The notes under the pieces: model-generated
What the model was told of the DNA's origin: nothing
What the model saw: the letters and a program-made list of their open reading frames with translations, nothing else
The model's database searches: none
Part shown: in pieces, positions 1-8,958 of the stretch
Layout of the letters: every line of letters starts with the position of its first letter
How positions within the stretch are numbered: the first letter of the stretch is position 1
Assembly (NCBI GenBank): GCA_020638595.1
Contig: JACKIG010000024.1
Location: 1 to 58,250, forward strand
Reading direction: 5' to 3'
DNA from: Rhodospirillaceae bacterium
GTDB lineage: Bacteria > Pseudomonadota > Alphaproteobacteria > DSM-16000 > Inquilinaceae
Length of the DNA stretch: 58,250 nucleotides
Made by a program: the position numbers and the translations under genes

Positions 1-19
1 GCTTCGAGGAGGCATCGCC

Positions 20-1243
20 ATGATCCGCGCCGCAGTTGCCGCAGTGTCCGTGCTCATGCTTGCGACAGGTCCCGCTGCGGCCCAGGCACCGGGCGAGGGG
101 ATCGAGGTTCGTGCGCAGGACCTGCCGGCGCCGTACCAGAGCCAGTCGGTCGGCAACAGTCCCGAGACCGTCGGGCGGCCGGAGGGCACGGTGCTGGCGG
201 TGCCCCAGGGGTTCACCGCATCGATCTTCGCCGAAGGGCTGATCCATCCGCGCGAGATGGAGGTGCTGCCCAGCGGCGACGTCCTGCTGGCGGAACCGCG
301 GGCCGGCCGGATCACGCTGCTGCGCGACGCCGACGGCGACGGCCGTGCGGAGGGCATCTCAACCTTCGCCGCGGGCCTGAGCGCCCCCCACGGCATGGAG
401 CTGCGGCCCGACGGGCTGTACGTCGCCGACCTGGTCGGGGTGTGGCGGCTGGCCTACCGGCCGGGCGCGACGGCGGCCGGCGGGCCGCCGCAGCAGATCA
501 CGCCCCGGGGCGCCTTCGGCATTCCCGACGGGCACTGGTCGCGCACGCTGGTCTTTCACCCCGACGGCAGCCGCTTCTATGTCGCCATCGGCTCCCAGGC
601 CAATATCGAGGAGGAAGCCGAACCGCGCGCGACCATCCAGGAATTCCGGGCCGACGGCAGCGGCCAGCGCACCTTCGCCGCGGGCCTGCGCAACCCGGTG
701 GGCATCGCCTTCCAGCCCGGCACGCAATCCCTGTTCGCCGTGGTCAACGAACGCGACGGCCTGGGCGACCGGCTGGTGCCGGACTATCTGACGCAGGTCG
801 CCGACGGCGGTTTCTACGGCTGGCCCTATGCCTATATCGGCCCCAACCCGCAACCGGGCTTCGCCGACCGGCGCCCGGACCTGGTCGCGGCGACCGTGGT
901 GCCGGACCTGCTGTTCGAAAGCCATTCGGCCCCGCTGGGTCTGGTCTTCTACCAGGGCGACCAGTTCCCGGCCGACTACCGCGGCGATGCCTTCGTCGCC
1001 CTGCACGGATCGTGGAACCGCGCCGACCCCGCCGGCTATTTCGTCGCGCGCGTACCGTTCGAGGATGGCCGGCCGGCCGGCGGATACGAGGTCTTCGCCA
1101 GCGGCTTCCGCATCGGCGGCACCGGCCGTGCCCGCGTCTGGGGCCGCCCCGCCGGCGTTGCCGTCGCCGCCGACGGCGCGCTGCTGATCGCCGACGACAC
1201 CGGCGGCACGGTCTGGCGCGTCGCTTTTGAGGGATCTCGGTAA
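20..1243 (+). CDS. Exported PQQ-dependent sugar/sorbosone dehydrogenase-like protein
   Basis: This 407-residue protein has an N-terminal signal peptide ending near AAAQA and then a six-bladed beta-propeller of the glucose/sorbosone dehydrogenase type. Visible propeller signatures include GLSAPHGMEL, HWSRTLVFHPDG, GLRNPVGIAF, the NERDGLGD acidic loop, GGFYGWPY and ALHGSWNRADPAGY. Members oxidise aldose sugars or similar substrates in the periplasm using PQQ; the substrate here cannot be read from sequence. A GAGGAGG ribosome-binding site sits 7 bases before the ATG at 20. No PQQ synthesis gene or cytochrome partner lies nearby. The family call is firm; dehydrogenase activity is inferred from the family. 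Confidence 0.85.
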   Translation: MIRAAVAAVSVLMLATGPAAAQAPGEGIEVRAQDLPAPYQSQSVGNSPETVGRPEGTVLAVPQGFTASIFAEGLIHPREMEVLPSGDVLLAEPRAGRITLLRDADGDGRAEGISTFAAGLSAPHGMELRPDGLYVADLVGVWRLAYRPGATAAGGPPQQITPRGAFGIPDGHWSRTLVFHPDGSRFYVAIGSQANIEEEAEPRATIQEFRADGSGQRTFAAGLRNPVGIAFQPGTQSLFAVVNERDGLGDRLVPDYLTQVADGGFYGWPYAYIGPNPQPGFADRRPDLVAATVVPDLLFESHSAPLGLVFYQGDQFPADYRGDAFVALHGSWNRADPAGYFVARVPFEDGRPAGGYEVFASGFRIGGTGRARVWGRPAGVAVAADGALLIADDTGGTVWRVAFEGSR

Positions 1244-1310
1244 TCGGACCTTAACGGCCGCCCGCCTAACGTGGCGGCCGAGTGAGGTTTCACCAGCCCG
1301 AGCGTCCCCG

Positions 1311-1550
1311 ATGCAGATACCCCCCGCCGCCAATCTGTTGCACGCGCTGTCCGACCTTGGGCAGGGGATCGGCTCCCGCCCGATCGAGGCGGCGAGCCAG
1401 ACCCAATCCGCCGCCAAGCCGACGGCGACCCCGCAGACGCAGAACGCGGTCTCCGCCCTGGCTGGCGACGATGCGGCCGACGGGTCCTTCCGCCAGCCGG
1501 AACCCGGCCAGCCGATCCGCCGCGGCATGCTGGTGGACATGTACGTCTGA
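1311..1550 (+). CDS. Small conserved-type protein of unknown function (79 aa)
   Basis: The reading frame gives a 79-residue, Ala/Gln/Pro-rich, probably disordered protein that ends in RRGMLVDMYV. A hydrophobic LVD-type tail is a pattern I associate with small alphaproteobacterial hypothetical proteins. There is no signal peptide, membrane segment or known domain. The ATG at 1311 was chosen because residues encoded further upstream look like read-through of noncoding sequence; no strong ribosome-binding site is visible. It lies alone between the dehydrogenase and the CstA-type transporter. The function is not recognised and the gene could be spurious. Confidence 0.5.
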   Translation: MQIPPAANLLHALSDLGQGIGSRPIEAASQTQSAAKPTATPQTQNAVSALAGDDAADGSFRQPEPGQPIRRGMLVDMYV

Positions 1551-1706
1551 GCCGCCCGTCGGCCGGCCGCCACGCCGGCCCGACCGCCGCTCACCCCCCG
1601 TTCCCGACCGCTACGAAGACGACGGAGCCGCTGACCCGATCGGCCCGGCCGCGACCCCATGTCGCGGCGTACCATGGCTGCAACGTTCAACAGGAGGAAC
1701 CGCGCC

Positions 1707-3140
1707 ATGGAATTGTTCTTCTTCTGCGTTGCCGCGCTGATCGCCGGCTATTTCATCTACGGCACCTTCGTCGACCGCGTGTTCGGGCCCAACCCGGCGC
1801 GCGCCGTACCATCGCAGGCCCTGCGCGACGGCGTCGACTACGAGCCGATGGGCAACAAGCGCGTCTACCTGATCCAGCTGCTCAACATCGCCGGGCTGGG
1901 CCCGATCTTCGGCCCGATCCTGGGCGCCCTCTATGGCCCCGACGCGCTGATCTGGATCGTCATCGGCTGCATCTTCGGCGGCGGTGTGCATGACTATTTC
2001 TCCGGCATGCTGTCGGTGCGCGCCAATGGCGCCAGCGTCCCCAATGTCGTCGGCCAGCATCTGGGCAACGGCTTCAAGCAGTTCATGAACGTCTTCGCGA
2101 TCATCCTGCTGCTGCTGGTGGGTGTCGTCTTCGTGCTCGGCCCCGCACGGCTCTTGGGCAGCATGACCGGCATGGCGGCGATGGCCTGGGTCGGCATCAT
2201 CTTCGCCTACTATTTCCTGGCCACCATCCTGCCGGTGAACAAGATCATCGGCCGCCTCTACCCGGTCTTCGGCGCCCTGCTTGCATTCATGTCGATCGGC
2301 CTGACGGTGGCGTTCTGCTTCAGCGACCAGTTCGACTTCTATCCGGTCATGACGCTGGAGAACACGCACCCGACCGACCTGCCCATGTGGCCGCTGATGT
2401 TCATCACCATCGCCTGCGGCGCGATCAGCGGCTTCCACGCCACCCAGTCGCCCCTGATGGCTCGCTGCATCCGCAACGAGCGCGCCGGCAAGCAGATCTT
2501 CTACGGTGCCATGATCGGTGAAGGCGTGATCGCGCTGGTGTGGGCGACCCTGGGCCTGTCCTTCTACCAGAATGCCGACGCGCTGAACGCGGCGCTCGCC
2601 GAAGGCGGCCCCGGTTATGTGGTGCACGAGGTGTCCACGACCCTGTTGGGCGGCGGCATCGGCGGCATCCTGGCCATCCTGGGCGTCGTCATCCTGCCGA
2701 TCACCTCCGGCGACACGGCGTTCCGCAGTGCCCGGCTGATCATCGCCGAATACGTCAAGCTGCCGCAGCAGCTGGTCGTCAAGCGCCTGCTGGTCGCGGT
2801 CCCGCTGTTCGCCGTCGGCATTGCGGTGTCGCAGGCGGACTTTGCGGTGATCTGGCGGTATTTCGGCTGGGCCAACCAGACCCTGGCGGCGGTGATGCTG
2901 TGGGCGGCGGCGGCCTATCTGCTGCGCGAACGCAAGCTGCACTGGATCGCCACCATCCCGGCCGCGTTCATGACGGCCGTGACCGTCAGCTTCCTGGCCT
3001 ATGCCGAAATCGGTTTCGGCCTGTCGATCGACATCGCCACGGCGATCGGCATCGGCGGTGCCGTCGTAGCGCTGGTGGCCTTCTTCAGCCTGGTACGGCC
3101 GAAGGCAGGCGTCAGCCTCGGGAAGGCAGCCAAGGCGTAA
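1707..3140 (+). CDS. Short-form CstA-family transporter (carbon starvation protein)
   Basis: This 477-residue polytopic membrane protein belongs to the CstA family, which in enterobacteria imports peptides or pyruvate during carbon limitation. It shows the family segments PILGALYGPDALIWI, GGGVHDYFSGMLSVRANG, SGFHATQSPLMARCI and ITSGDTAFRSARLI, with about 12 hydrophobic segments. It is the short form (about 480 residues against about 700 for the E. coli protein). The start at 1707 follows an AGGAGG site 7 bases upstream and removes a non-hydrophobic 16-residue extension. It is a single-gene unit ending in an intrinsic terminator. The substrate is not predictable. Confidence 0.9.
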   Translation: MELFFFCVAALIAGYFIYGTFVDRVFGPNPARAVPSQALRDGVDYEPMGNKRVYLIQLLNIAGLGPIFGPILGALYGPDALIWIVIGCIFGGGVHDYFSGMLSVRANGASVPNVVGQHLGNGFKQFMNVFAIILLLLVGVVFVLGPARLLGSMTGMAAMAWVGIIFAYYFLATILPVNKIIGRLYPVFGALLAFMSIGLTVAFCFSDQFDFYPVMTLENTHPTDLPMWPLMFITIACGAISGFHATQSPLMARCIRNERAGKQIFYGAMIGEGVIALVWATLGLSFYQNADALNAALAEGGPGYVVHEVSTTLLGGGIGGILAILGVVILPITSGDTAFRSARLIIAEYVKLPQQLVVKRLLVAVPLFAVGIAVSQADFAVIWRYFGWANQTLAAVMLWAAAAYLLRERKLHWIATIPAAFMTAVTVSFLAYAEIGFGLSIDIATAIGIGGAVVALVAFFSLVRPKAGVSLGKAAKA

Positions 3141-3171
3141 CCCTTCCCCAGACCTCCCCAAGTGCCACTCA

Positions 3172-3200
3172 GCCCCCGCCCCGGCGGGGGCCTTTTTCTT
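3172..3200 (+). terminator. Intrinsic terminator after the CstA-type gene
   Basis: A perfect 9-bp stem (GCCCCCGCC / GGCGGGGGC) with a 2-base loop is followed by a T-rich tract (TTTTTCTT). It starts 32 bases after the stop codon at 3140. Confidence 0.9.
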
Positions 3201-3227
3201 GCACATGGTGGCCAGCGGCTCAGCTGT

Positions 3228-3505
3228 CTGGGATTAGTTTGAATCTAATAATATTACAACGGATCCAGAAAACCACAATCGATGCAGCAGCCGTATGAGG
3301 AAACCTGAAGCTGGGCGCATGACAGCCCATCAAGTAATCTGTCCAATTCACTCATTTACGCCGCCTCCGCCAATCTTATCAGAATACTATCCGGCACATC
3401 TCTCTCAATAACATCAACAGATTGAAACAAGACTGCAAAATATTTCTTTAGGTCGAGTTTTCTTTTCGCAACCGCAACTCTTTCGGGCGCATTCACCACC
3501 GGAGC
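3228..3505. other. AT-rich foreign stretch without an intact gene
   Basis: Base composition falls sharply here compared with the GC-rich flanks. On the minus strand a frame continues through it from the IS256 fragment (tail LKKYFAVLFQSVDVIERD and LIRLAEAA), but it shares nothing with a transposase. It looks like a scrap of unrelated acquired DNA joined to the IS remnant. Confidence 0.6.
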
Positions 3506-3772
3506 AATATCGTGGCGATCCCGCGGGATCGCCAGCTCCAGCTTGCCGGTTTCGGTGATGACGGTCTTGCGGCCATAGCCGTTGCGGCTGTTGCCGGTCT
3601 CCTCGTCACCGCTGAGGTGGTGATCGACTTCGGCACTGAGGACACGCTCGGTGAAGGCCTTTTTCAGGTCATCCAGCAGGCTGTGCGGCTCGAACACCGT
3701 CTTCGGGTCGGCGCCGCCCAGCAGCTGGTCGAGAACGGCGTCAGGAATCCGGGGCTCTTTGCGTCTTGGCAT
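3356..3772 (-). pseudogene. IS256-family transposase, N-terminal remnant fused to unrelated tail
   Basis: The first ~88 codons encode the N-terminus of a mutator/IS256 transposase: VLDQLLGGADPKTVFEP, DDLKKAFTERVLSAEVDHHL, GNSRNGYGRKTV and LELAIPRDRH are characteristic. The normal protein is about 400 residues with a DDE catalytic core. Here the similarity stops after IPRDRH, near position 3510, and the frame runs into AT-rich sequence before stopping at 3356. All catalytic residues are missing, so the product cannot transpose. It marks an old insertion or deletion junction at the downstream edge of the envelope gene cluster. Confidence 0.8.
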
Positions 3773-3835
3773 GTCGGGGCTCCTTTCCTTTCCCCATCAT
3801 GCCCGCCCTTACACGGAATTCCTGACAGTCCTGTC
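3505..3835 (-). mobile_element. Truncated IS256-type element (left end plus start of transposase)
   Basis: On the minus strand the transposase start is preceded by a sequence typical of the left end of such elements (TGTCAGGAATTCCGTGTAAG, inside 3800-3830). The other end is absent and the element is cut near 3510. The outer boundary at about 3835 is an estimate; no target-site duplication can be assigned. Confidence 0.55.
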
Positions 3836-3901
3836 CAGGCTGACGGAACGGCCCAAAGAAGCCAGCACGACCCCCTGGCGGCGTTCTCGTCACGAACCCA
3901 A

Positions 3902-5023
3902 TCATATCGCCTCCTCGTCGCGTTCGCTGCCGGACGGCGCGAGAAAGGCCTCCAGCGCATCCATCTCTGCGTTCAGTGCATCGAACTGGGCATCCTGAGT
4001 GACGCGCACCTCCGCCGTCTGGATCAGGTTCTCCTGGACCGGCGTCGCACCAGTCGGGCGGGACGATGCGTTGACCACCGGAAGCAATGCCTGCTGTCCG
4101 GCGGGCCGTCCCCCGATGCCGAACAGAGAACTGGCCATGTAGCCTTGCTGGCCACCGACCTGAACCTGCGACCAGCCACCGCCAGCATCGCCCAGGATCT
4201 GCACGGGCTGGCCCGGCTGAACGACCCCGAGGACGGCAGAGGTGGTCGTCGGGCCGGCACGCAGATTGGCGATCGTCCTGACCGTCGTCGCGCCGCCCGT
4301 GGTGCCGGAGCCGAAGCCACCCCGATTGGTGACGGACGGCGTGTACGCATCGTACCGGCCGCGGACAATATCCGCTTCCAGACCCTGAACCGTCGCCGAC
4401 GCCTCGATATAGTCGTCGGTGCGCTCGCTGACTTCGCTCAGCACCTCGCGCACGAGATCGTTGTCTTCCTGAACATTGGCGCGGATCCCGGCGAGGCGCG
4501 CTCTCGCTGTCGCCGCGTCAATGGCGCCGCTTTCGTACTGTGACCGCAGCTGGACGAGCTGCTGCGCCCGGCAATTGTTTAGGCTGATGACCGTGCTAGA
4601 GAAGGCGCCGATCCGCTGCCCGTCGGCGGCTACATCGCGGTTGACCAGCTGCAGCAACTCCTGGCGGTCCTGGGTCTGCTGCTCAAGCTCGCTCACATAG
4701 CCGGCGGCGGCACCGGCGGCAGCACCAGCAACAAGGCCGATGACCGCGCCGGCGATCACTTCCCCGGTACTCCCGCCTGCGGCCAAGGCGATCCCTGCAC
4801 CGGCGGCAGCACCGGCGGCGGCGCCTATTCCGGCAGTGGCGACGATCGACTCGCTGAACTGCTCCTTGGCCCGGATCAAAGGCTGACGCTGCGCATTGCA
4901 GACATCGGTTGGGTCGTTGAATCGCGCTGCAGTGTTCGCGCAGCTTACGAGCATCAGCATCCCGACGCCGACGACCGCCGCACGCCGGCAGAATGCGGTT
5001 CCCGCAGTTGTTGAATGCCCCAT
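3902..5023 (-). CDS. Glycine-zipper, SH3b-domain lipoprotein (last gene of envelope operon)
   Basis: This 373-residue protein has a lipoprotein signal peptide with lipobox LVSC (Cys28). Residues 62-110 form Gly/Ala-rich helices of glycine-zipper type (GIGAAAGAAAGAGIA, GLVAGAAAGAAAGYV) that could insert in or span a membrane. A helical region follows at 112-225, then a bacterial SH3 domain at about 245-301 (TIANLRAGPTTTSAVLG, GGWSQVQVGGQQGYM) that would bind peptidoglycan or a partner protein. Its start is 36 bases after the preceding gene's stop, so it is probably co-transcribed. I infer a cell-wall or outer-membrane anchor for the machine encoded upstream. Confidence 0.8.
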   Translation of the reverse strand: MGHSTTAGTAFCRRAAVVGVGMLMLVSCANTAARFNDPTDVCNAQRQPLIRAKEQFSESIVATAGIGAAAGAAAGAGIALAAGGSTGEVIAGAVIGLVAGAAAGAAAGYVSELEQQTQDRQELLQLVNRDVAADGQRIGAFSSTVISLNNCRAQQLVQLRSQYESGAIDAATARARLAGIRANVQEDNDLVREVLSEVSERTDDYIEASATVQGLEADIVRGRYDAYTPSVTNRGGFGSGTTGGATTVRTIANLRAGPTTTSAVLGVVQPGQPVQILGDAGGGWSQVQVGGQQGYMASSLFGIGGRPAGQQALLPVVNASSRPTGATPVQENLIQTAEVRVTQDAQFDALNAEMDALEAFLAPSGSERDEEAI

Positions 5024-5059
5024 AGTCTAGCCCCCTCGTTTCGGAATGCCCCGCCCATA

Positions 5060-6985
5060 CTACTGCGTGATAAGCTCTCGCCTCTCGCGCATCTCGTCGA
5101 CCTCGTAGAGCCAGCGTTCCCGCGTGCCGCTGTCAATCAGCAGGCTGACAGCGCGCGCTTCTTCCACTTGGCTCTGCACCGAATTCAAGACCGAAAACAT
5201 CTGCGTCAGCCGCAGCTCTTCGAACTCGGCCTCAAGGCCCTCGAGCGCCAGGTCGAATTCCGATGTCTCGGCTTCGGCAAGATGCAGAATGATCTGAACG
5301 TATTGGTCGAATTGCGCATTCAGTGCATCGTCCATTTCCCCAAGACGGGCTTCCGCCATTGTAGCCCGTTGAAGGAACTCGGCCCTTTGCGCTTCTCCGA
5401 AAGACCCGGCTTGGAATTCTCGGCGCAGTCGTGCCAGCTGGTCAGCCCCCAGGAACATCTGCCGCCCCGTGTTCTCCACACCGAGACCGATCGCCGTCGC
5501 GGACAAGAGACGTTCGCGAAGCGCTTCTCTTTCCGCTTCGCGCAAGCGGACGAACGTTCGCTCGAGCGCACGTTGCAGATCGATCAACTGGCTATCGAGC
5601 GAGCTGGGATCTTGATCGCTGTTTGCACGTATCCGTTGCAGCTCTTCTACCTTCCCCGTGAGGTCGTCCGCAAGATCTAAAGCCTGAATTCCCTGCTCTA
5701 GGATCTCGGATCGCGCCCTGCGCAGCTCCTCATAGAGATCCGTATTAGGCAAGCCCGTTTCCCAGTCGCCTTGCCCGCCCACGAAGATCGGTGCGGAGAT
5801 GATCAATCGGAATCCCGTGACCCGCGACAGCGTCGGCGATGGTCCGATGAAGGCCGGCACCTCTCGGCGATGCCCAACGCCCAGTTCCTGCTGGGGTGTC
5901 GTGGCATTGCCGCCCCGAACGACGAGCCCGCCACGGCGGCCATGCATGCCGTCCGGCCGGACAAGCTGGAAAAGGCCGTCCACCCATTCGTCCGCATTTC
6001 CGACCATGTCATAGATGCCAAGAAGGTTCGGCAAGCGCAGTCCGACCGCCCCAACCAAGCGGTCGCCGAACCGTGTGGATCGCGTAAAGGCGATCTCGTC
6101 CAGCGTGGCATCCCGGACATCGTCGGATCCCGGGACGGCCACCGAGTAGAACTGAGAGCGCAAGCGGTCCTCCGCACCGACACCCGCCATGCCTCCCCTC
6201 GCCGCAAACTCCCATTCCGATTCCGTCGGCAGCCGGAAGTATCCCGGCGATCCTTCCTCCCAAGGCATGAACGGCGCGTCGCCGGCGGCAACTCTCTGCT
6301 CGTCGTACGCCAGCAGCCATTCGCTGTAGGCGCGTGCGAAGTTCATCGCGTCGTACCAGGAGACCTCCGTCGCCGGATAGGCGACGGGTGCGGCGGCATC
6401 GTCGATGCCGGCCTGCCCCCCCGCGCAGGCGTCGTCGGCCGAAGCACCGCCGGCGGCACCGGGGCTCGACAGCTGCTGGTGGAACAGCGCGTACTGATGT
6501 TCCAGCACCTCATAGCGTCCGACATAGAACGAGCGCGCCGGGCGTGCCGAGCCCCCCGGGACCCCGCTGAAGCTGCCGGCGATAACGTCGTCGCGGGGAC
6601 CGCTGCTGAGAAGATCGAGATCGTTGCCGCTGGCCGCCACATCCACGTGGCCGAAGGCGGTGCGTACTTGGTCGAGCACGCCATCGACGCGCACGTCGAC
6701 GCGCTGGAAGACCATGGCATGTCCGCAGGGCATCGGCAGCACGAGCATCTGCGGACGTTCGACCGCCGAGACCAACGCAGGACACGCGACATCGCCAATG
6801 TCGATGGCGCCCGAGGGGGAGCCCTCCTCCAAAGCACGCAGCCCATCGCGAAAGCTCGCCGGGTCGTTGGCGATGCACCACGATTCGGCGAAATCACTGG
6901 CGGATGGGCGTCCCGCATCCGCCAATGCAGCCAGGAACAGTGAGAGGAAGAAGATCCCGCCGCGGTGGTGTCTCGTCTTACTCAT
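5060..6985 (-). CDS. Exported FGE-sulfatase-fold protein with C-terminal coiled coil, no catalytic Cys
   Basis: This 641-residue protein has a signal peptide (IFFLSLFLAALADAG) and a formylglycine-generating-enzyme-type domain at about 151-396: FYVGRYEVLEHQYALF, YPATEVSWYDAMNFARAYS, YFRLPTESEWEFAARGG, GIYDMVGNADEWVDG, VVRGGN and GFRLI. Residues 413-610 are a charged helical coiled-coil region. After VVRGGN the sequence has no cysteine, so the Cys pair used by true sulfatase-modifying enzymes is missing and a structural role is likelier. The ATG at 6985, with GAGGGG upstream, overlaps the permease gene by 8 bases; an upstream ATG at 7000 is possible. GldK of the type IX secretion system is a known FGE-fold structural lipoprotein and a useful analogy. 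Confidence 0.85.
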   Translation of the reverse strand: MSKTRHHRGGIFFLSLFLAALADAGRPSASDFAESWCIANDPASFRDGLRALEEGSPSGAIDIGDVACPALVSAVERPQMLVLPMPCGHAMVFQRVDVRVDGVLDQVRTAFGHVDVAASGNDLDLLSSGPRDDVIAGSFSGVPGGSARPARSFYVGRYEVLEHQYALFHQQLSSPGAAGGASADDACAGGQAGIDDAAAPVAYPATEVSWYDAMNFARAYSEWLLAYDEQRVAAGDAPFMPWEEGSPGYFRLPTESEWEFAARGGMAGVGAEDRLRSQFYSVAVPGSDDVRDATLDEIAFTRSTRFGDRLVGAVGLRLPNLLGIYDMVGNADEWVDGLFQLVRPDGMHGRRGGLVVRGGNATTPQQELGVGHRREVPAFIGPSPTLSRVTGFRLIISAPIFVGGQGDWETGLPNTDLYEELRRARSEILEQGIQALDLADDLTGKVEELQRIRANSDQDPSSLDSQLIDLQRALERTFVRLREAEREALRERLLSATAIGLGVENTGRQMFLGADQLARLRREFQAGSFGEAQRAEFLQRATMAEARLGEMDDALNAQFDQYVQIILHLAEAETSEFDLALEGLEAEFEELRLTQMFSVLNSVQSQVEEARAVSLLIDSGTRERWLYEVDEMRERRELITQ

Positions 6986-8252
6986 CACGTAGCCCCTCAT
7001 CTATCCGAACCGTCACGGCCCATACGCTGGCACCGACCGCCGACAGCAGGGCGACGGCGACAGTGGCGACACAAGCAATCGCCACGTCACCAGAAGTAAT
7101 GAGCGTTACCGACGCCTCACCGGGCAGCGTTCCGGCGAACCGGTCGTTGAGAAGGACGGAGGCGCCGGTGTAGACGGCGACGCTCAGTCCTGCGGCGGTG
7201 ATACCTGAGATTGCCGCCTGTCCCATGGGCAGCATCGTGACCGCCGAGCGCGGGAGGCCGATCAGCCGCAGCACACTGAGCTCGCGCTGCTGGCGCATGG
7301 TGTTGGAGAGGATGGAGACGCTGACCGATAGCGCCGCACCACCCACGGCCAGGCTGGCAATGATGACGAACACGGTCGTCAGGTTGCGCTCCAGTCGCTG
7401 GATTTCTTCGACCTCAGACGCCCGCGTCCGCACATCAATGCGCTGGTCTACGAAGTACTCCCGCAGCCGCGGCACATCGTCCACGCGCCGGGCGTAGAGA
7501 CGAAACGAGGCATAGGTGCGGGCCGCTGAGGGCCGGCTATCGCCGTCCGCACCCAAGGTGCCGACGGCAAACCCTTCGCGATAGGCTTCGGTCTCGTTTA
7601 GGAGATCGAGAGTCACGAATGCGACATCGCGTTCTTCGCGATCTGCCGGCAACACGTCAACGATGAAGAGGGGAAAGACCACAGCCTCCGGAGAGCCGTT
7701 GCGCGTGCGCTGCAGCACGGCTTCGACACTCTCGCCCGGATGGGTTTGCAACCTGCGGGCCGCGCTTTCGGACAGCACGATATGGTTGAACGTCCCGGGC
7801 GCCCCGGGTTCCGAGAGGGCGTGACCCTCAAGGATCGGATCGCCTGCCGCGGTCGGCGTCATCTCGACCTGCAGCGACGGAATGCCGAGATCCTCAGGAT
7901 CCCGTAAGATCAGAGTCGCCGCCAGAAACCGGGTCCGCGGCACAACGAAGGCGACGTCATCCCTTGCCGCCATCGCTGCAAACCAGGCGTCGTCGAACAG
8001 ACCTTGGTCAAGATGGCGGATCTCGAGATTGTGTGGTGATCGGGCCAGATCATCCAGCTGCGCTGTTACGATGCCTTGCTTCAGCGCCAGAAGCACCAAG
8101 AGCGGTGCCAAGGCCGCCGTGATTGCCAGAATGTGACAGACCCCGAACCGCCACGAATGGAGATAGGCGGACAGCGTCATGCGCGCCAGCGCCACACCGA
8201 GACGCCGGCGCTGTCCGGCGCTACTGCCAGAAATGCGCTGTCGCCGATGCAT
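6978..8252 (-). CDS. FtsX/LolE/MacB-type ABC transporter permease
   Basis: This 424-residue membrane protein has the classic 1+3 topology. TM1 is at about 38-58, followed by a periplasmic domain at about 60-290. The FtsX core follows: TM2 at about 295-317, a coupling helix RQQRELSVLRLIGLPRSAV, then TM3 and TM4 near 340-360 and 390-412. Such permeases use ATP to move periplasmic partners, as in LolCE, MacB and FtsX, rather than to carry solutes across the membrane. It overlaps the ATPase gene by 32 bases. Start choice is uncertain: an in-frame ATG at 8180 would remove 24 basic residues. With the ATPase it forms the ATP-driven part of the cluster. Confidence 0.85.
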   Translation of the reverse strand: MHRRQRISGSSAGQRRRLGVALARMTLSAYLHSWRFGVCHILAITAALAPLLVLLALKQGIVTAQLDDLARSPHNLEIRHLDQGLFDDAWFAAMAARDDVAFVVPRTRFLAATLILRDPEDLGIPSLQVEMTPTAAGDPILEGHALSEPGAPGTFNHIVLSESAARRLQTHPGESVEAVLQRTRNGSPEAVVFPLFIVDVLPADREERDVAFVTLDLLNETEAYREGFAVGTLGADGDSRPSAARTYASFRLYARRVDDVPRLREYFVDQRIDVRTRASEVEEIQRLERNLTTVFVIIASLAVGGAALSVSVSILSNTMRQQRELSVLRLIGLPRSAVTMLPMGQAAISGITAAGLSVAVYTGASVLLNDRFAGTLPGEASVTLITSGDVAIACVATVAVALLSAVGASVWAVTVRIDEGLRDE

Positions 8253-8958
8253 CCGTCCTCACCAGGTCCTGATTGAGAGCCGTAAATTCGAAGCGGTCCA
8301 GCAAGTCCTGGTCATGGCTGGCGACGATCACCGCCGTTCCGGCAAAGCTCGCGATCTGGGTGATGAGGTTCACGGCATCATTCGCGGCAGCCGGATCCAA
8401 TGCGGCCGTTGGCTCGTCTGCCAGCAGGACCCTGGGCTTGTGGATCACAGCACGTGCAATGGCGACCCTCTGTCTCTGGCCCACCGACAGGGTGTGTGGC
8501 TTGCGGGGGAGGAGATGCGCGATTCCCAGATACTCGGTCAGCTCGAGCATACGCTGTCGAGCGATCGACGGATTGAACCCCAGGAACCACAGCGGAAGGA
8601 GAATATTCTCACTAACGGAGAGAAATGGTAACAAGCCACCAACTTGAAGAACGTAACCCATGATGGCCCCGCGTAGGCGGGCTATCTCATCATGTCGACG
8701 CTTCACCATGAGCGCAGCAGCGTCGACCGCGGCGGTCGCGTCGTTGGGCCAAACGGTGAACCGATCGACCCTGATGGGCTGCGAAACCAGTCCGAGAGCG
8801 TCGAGGAGCATGCTCTTGCCGGTCCCGCTCTTCCCCACGACAGCAATGCGATCGCCAGGCTGAACGAGGATCTGCGCGCATTGCACCTCGAACCGCTGCC
8901 CCCCAGCCTCTCGAACAAGATGAAGCGGGCCTACATCCATGACAAGAGGTGTGGTCAT
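8221..8958 (-). CDS. LolD/MacB-like ABC transporter ATPase
   Basis: This 245-residue ABC ATPase has Walker A GKSGTGKS at 42-49, Q-loop Gln105, signature LSVGQ at 157-161, Walker B RVLLADEP at 176-183 and H-loop His215. All catalytic positions are intact. The subfamily resembles LolD/FtsE/MacB, which partner FtsX-type permeases, consistent with the permease gene immediately downstream. Its ATG overlaps the stop of the vWA gene (ATGA at 8955-8958), indicating translational coupling. It probably energises conformational work of the permease on periplasmic components of this operon. Confidence 0.92.
   Translation of the reverse strand: MTTPLVMDVGPLHLVREAGGQRFEVQCAQILVQPGDRIAVVGKSGTGKSMLLDALGLVSQPIRVDRFTVWPNDATAAVDAAALMVKRRHDEIARLRGAIMGYVLQVGGLLPFLSVSENILLPLWFLGFNPSIARQRMLELTEYLGIAHLLPRKPHTLSVGQRQRVAIARAVIHKPRVLLADEPTAALDPAAANDAVNLITQIASFAGTAVIVASHDQDLLDRFEFTALNQDLVRTDASATAHFWQ

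Noticed and set aside
1611..3206. Long minus-strand frame opposite the CstA-type gene
   Set aside because: His/Asp/Gln/Arg-rich low-complexity translation with no ribosome-binding site; antisense shadow of a clear transporter gene.
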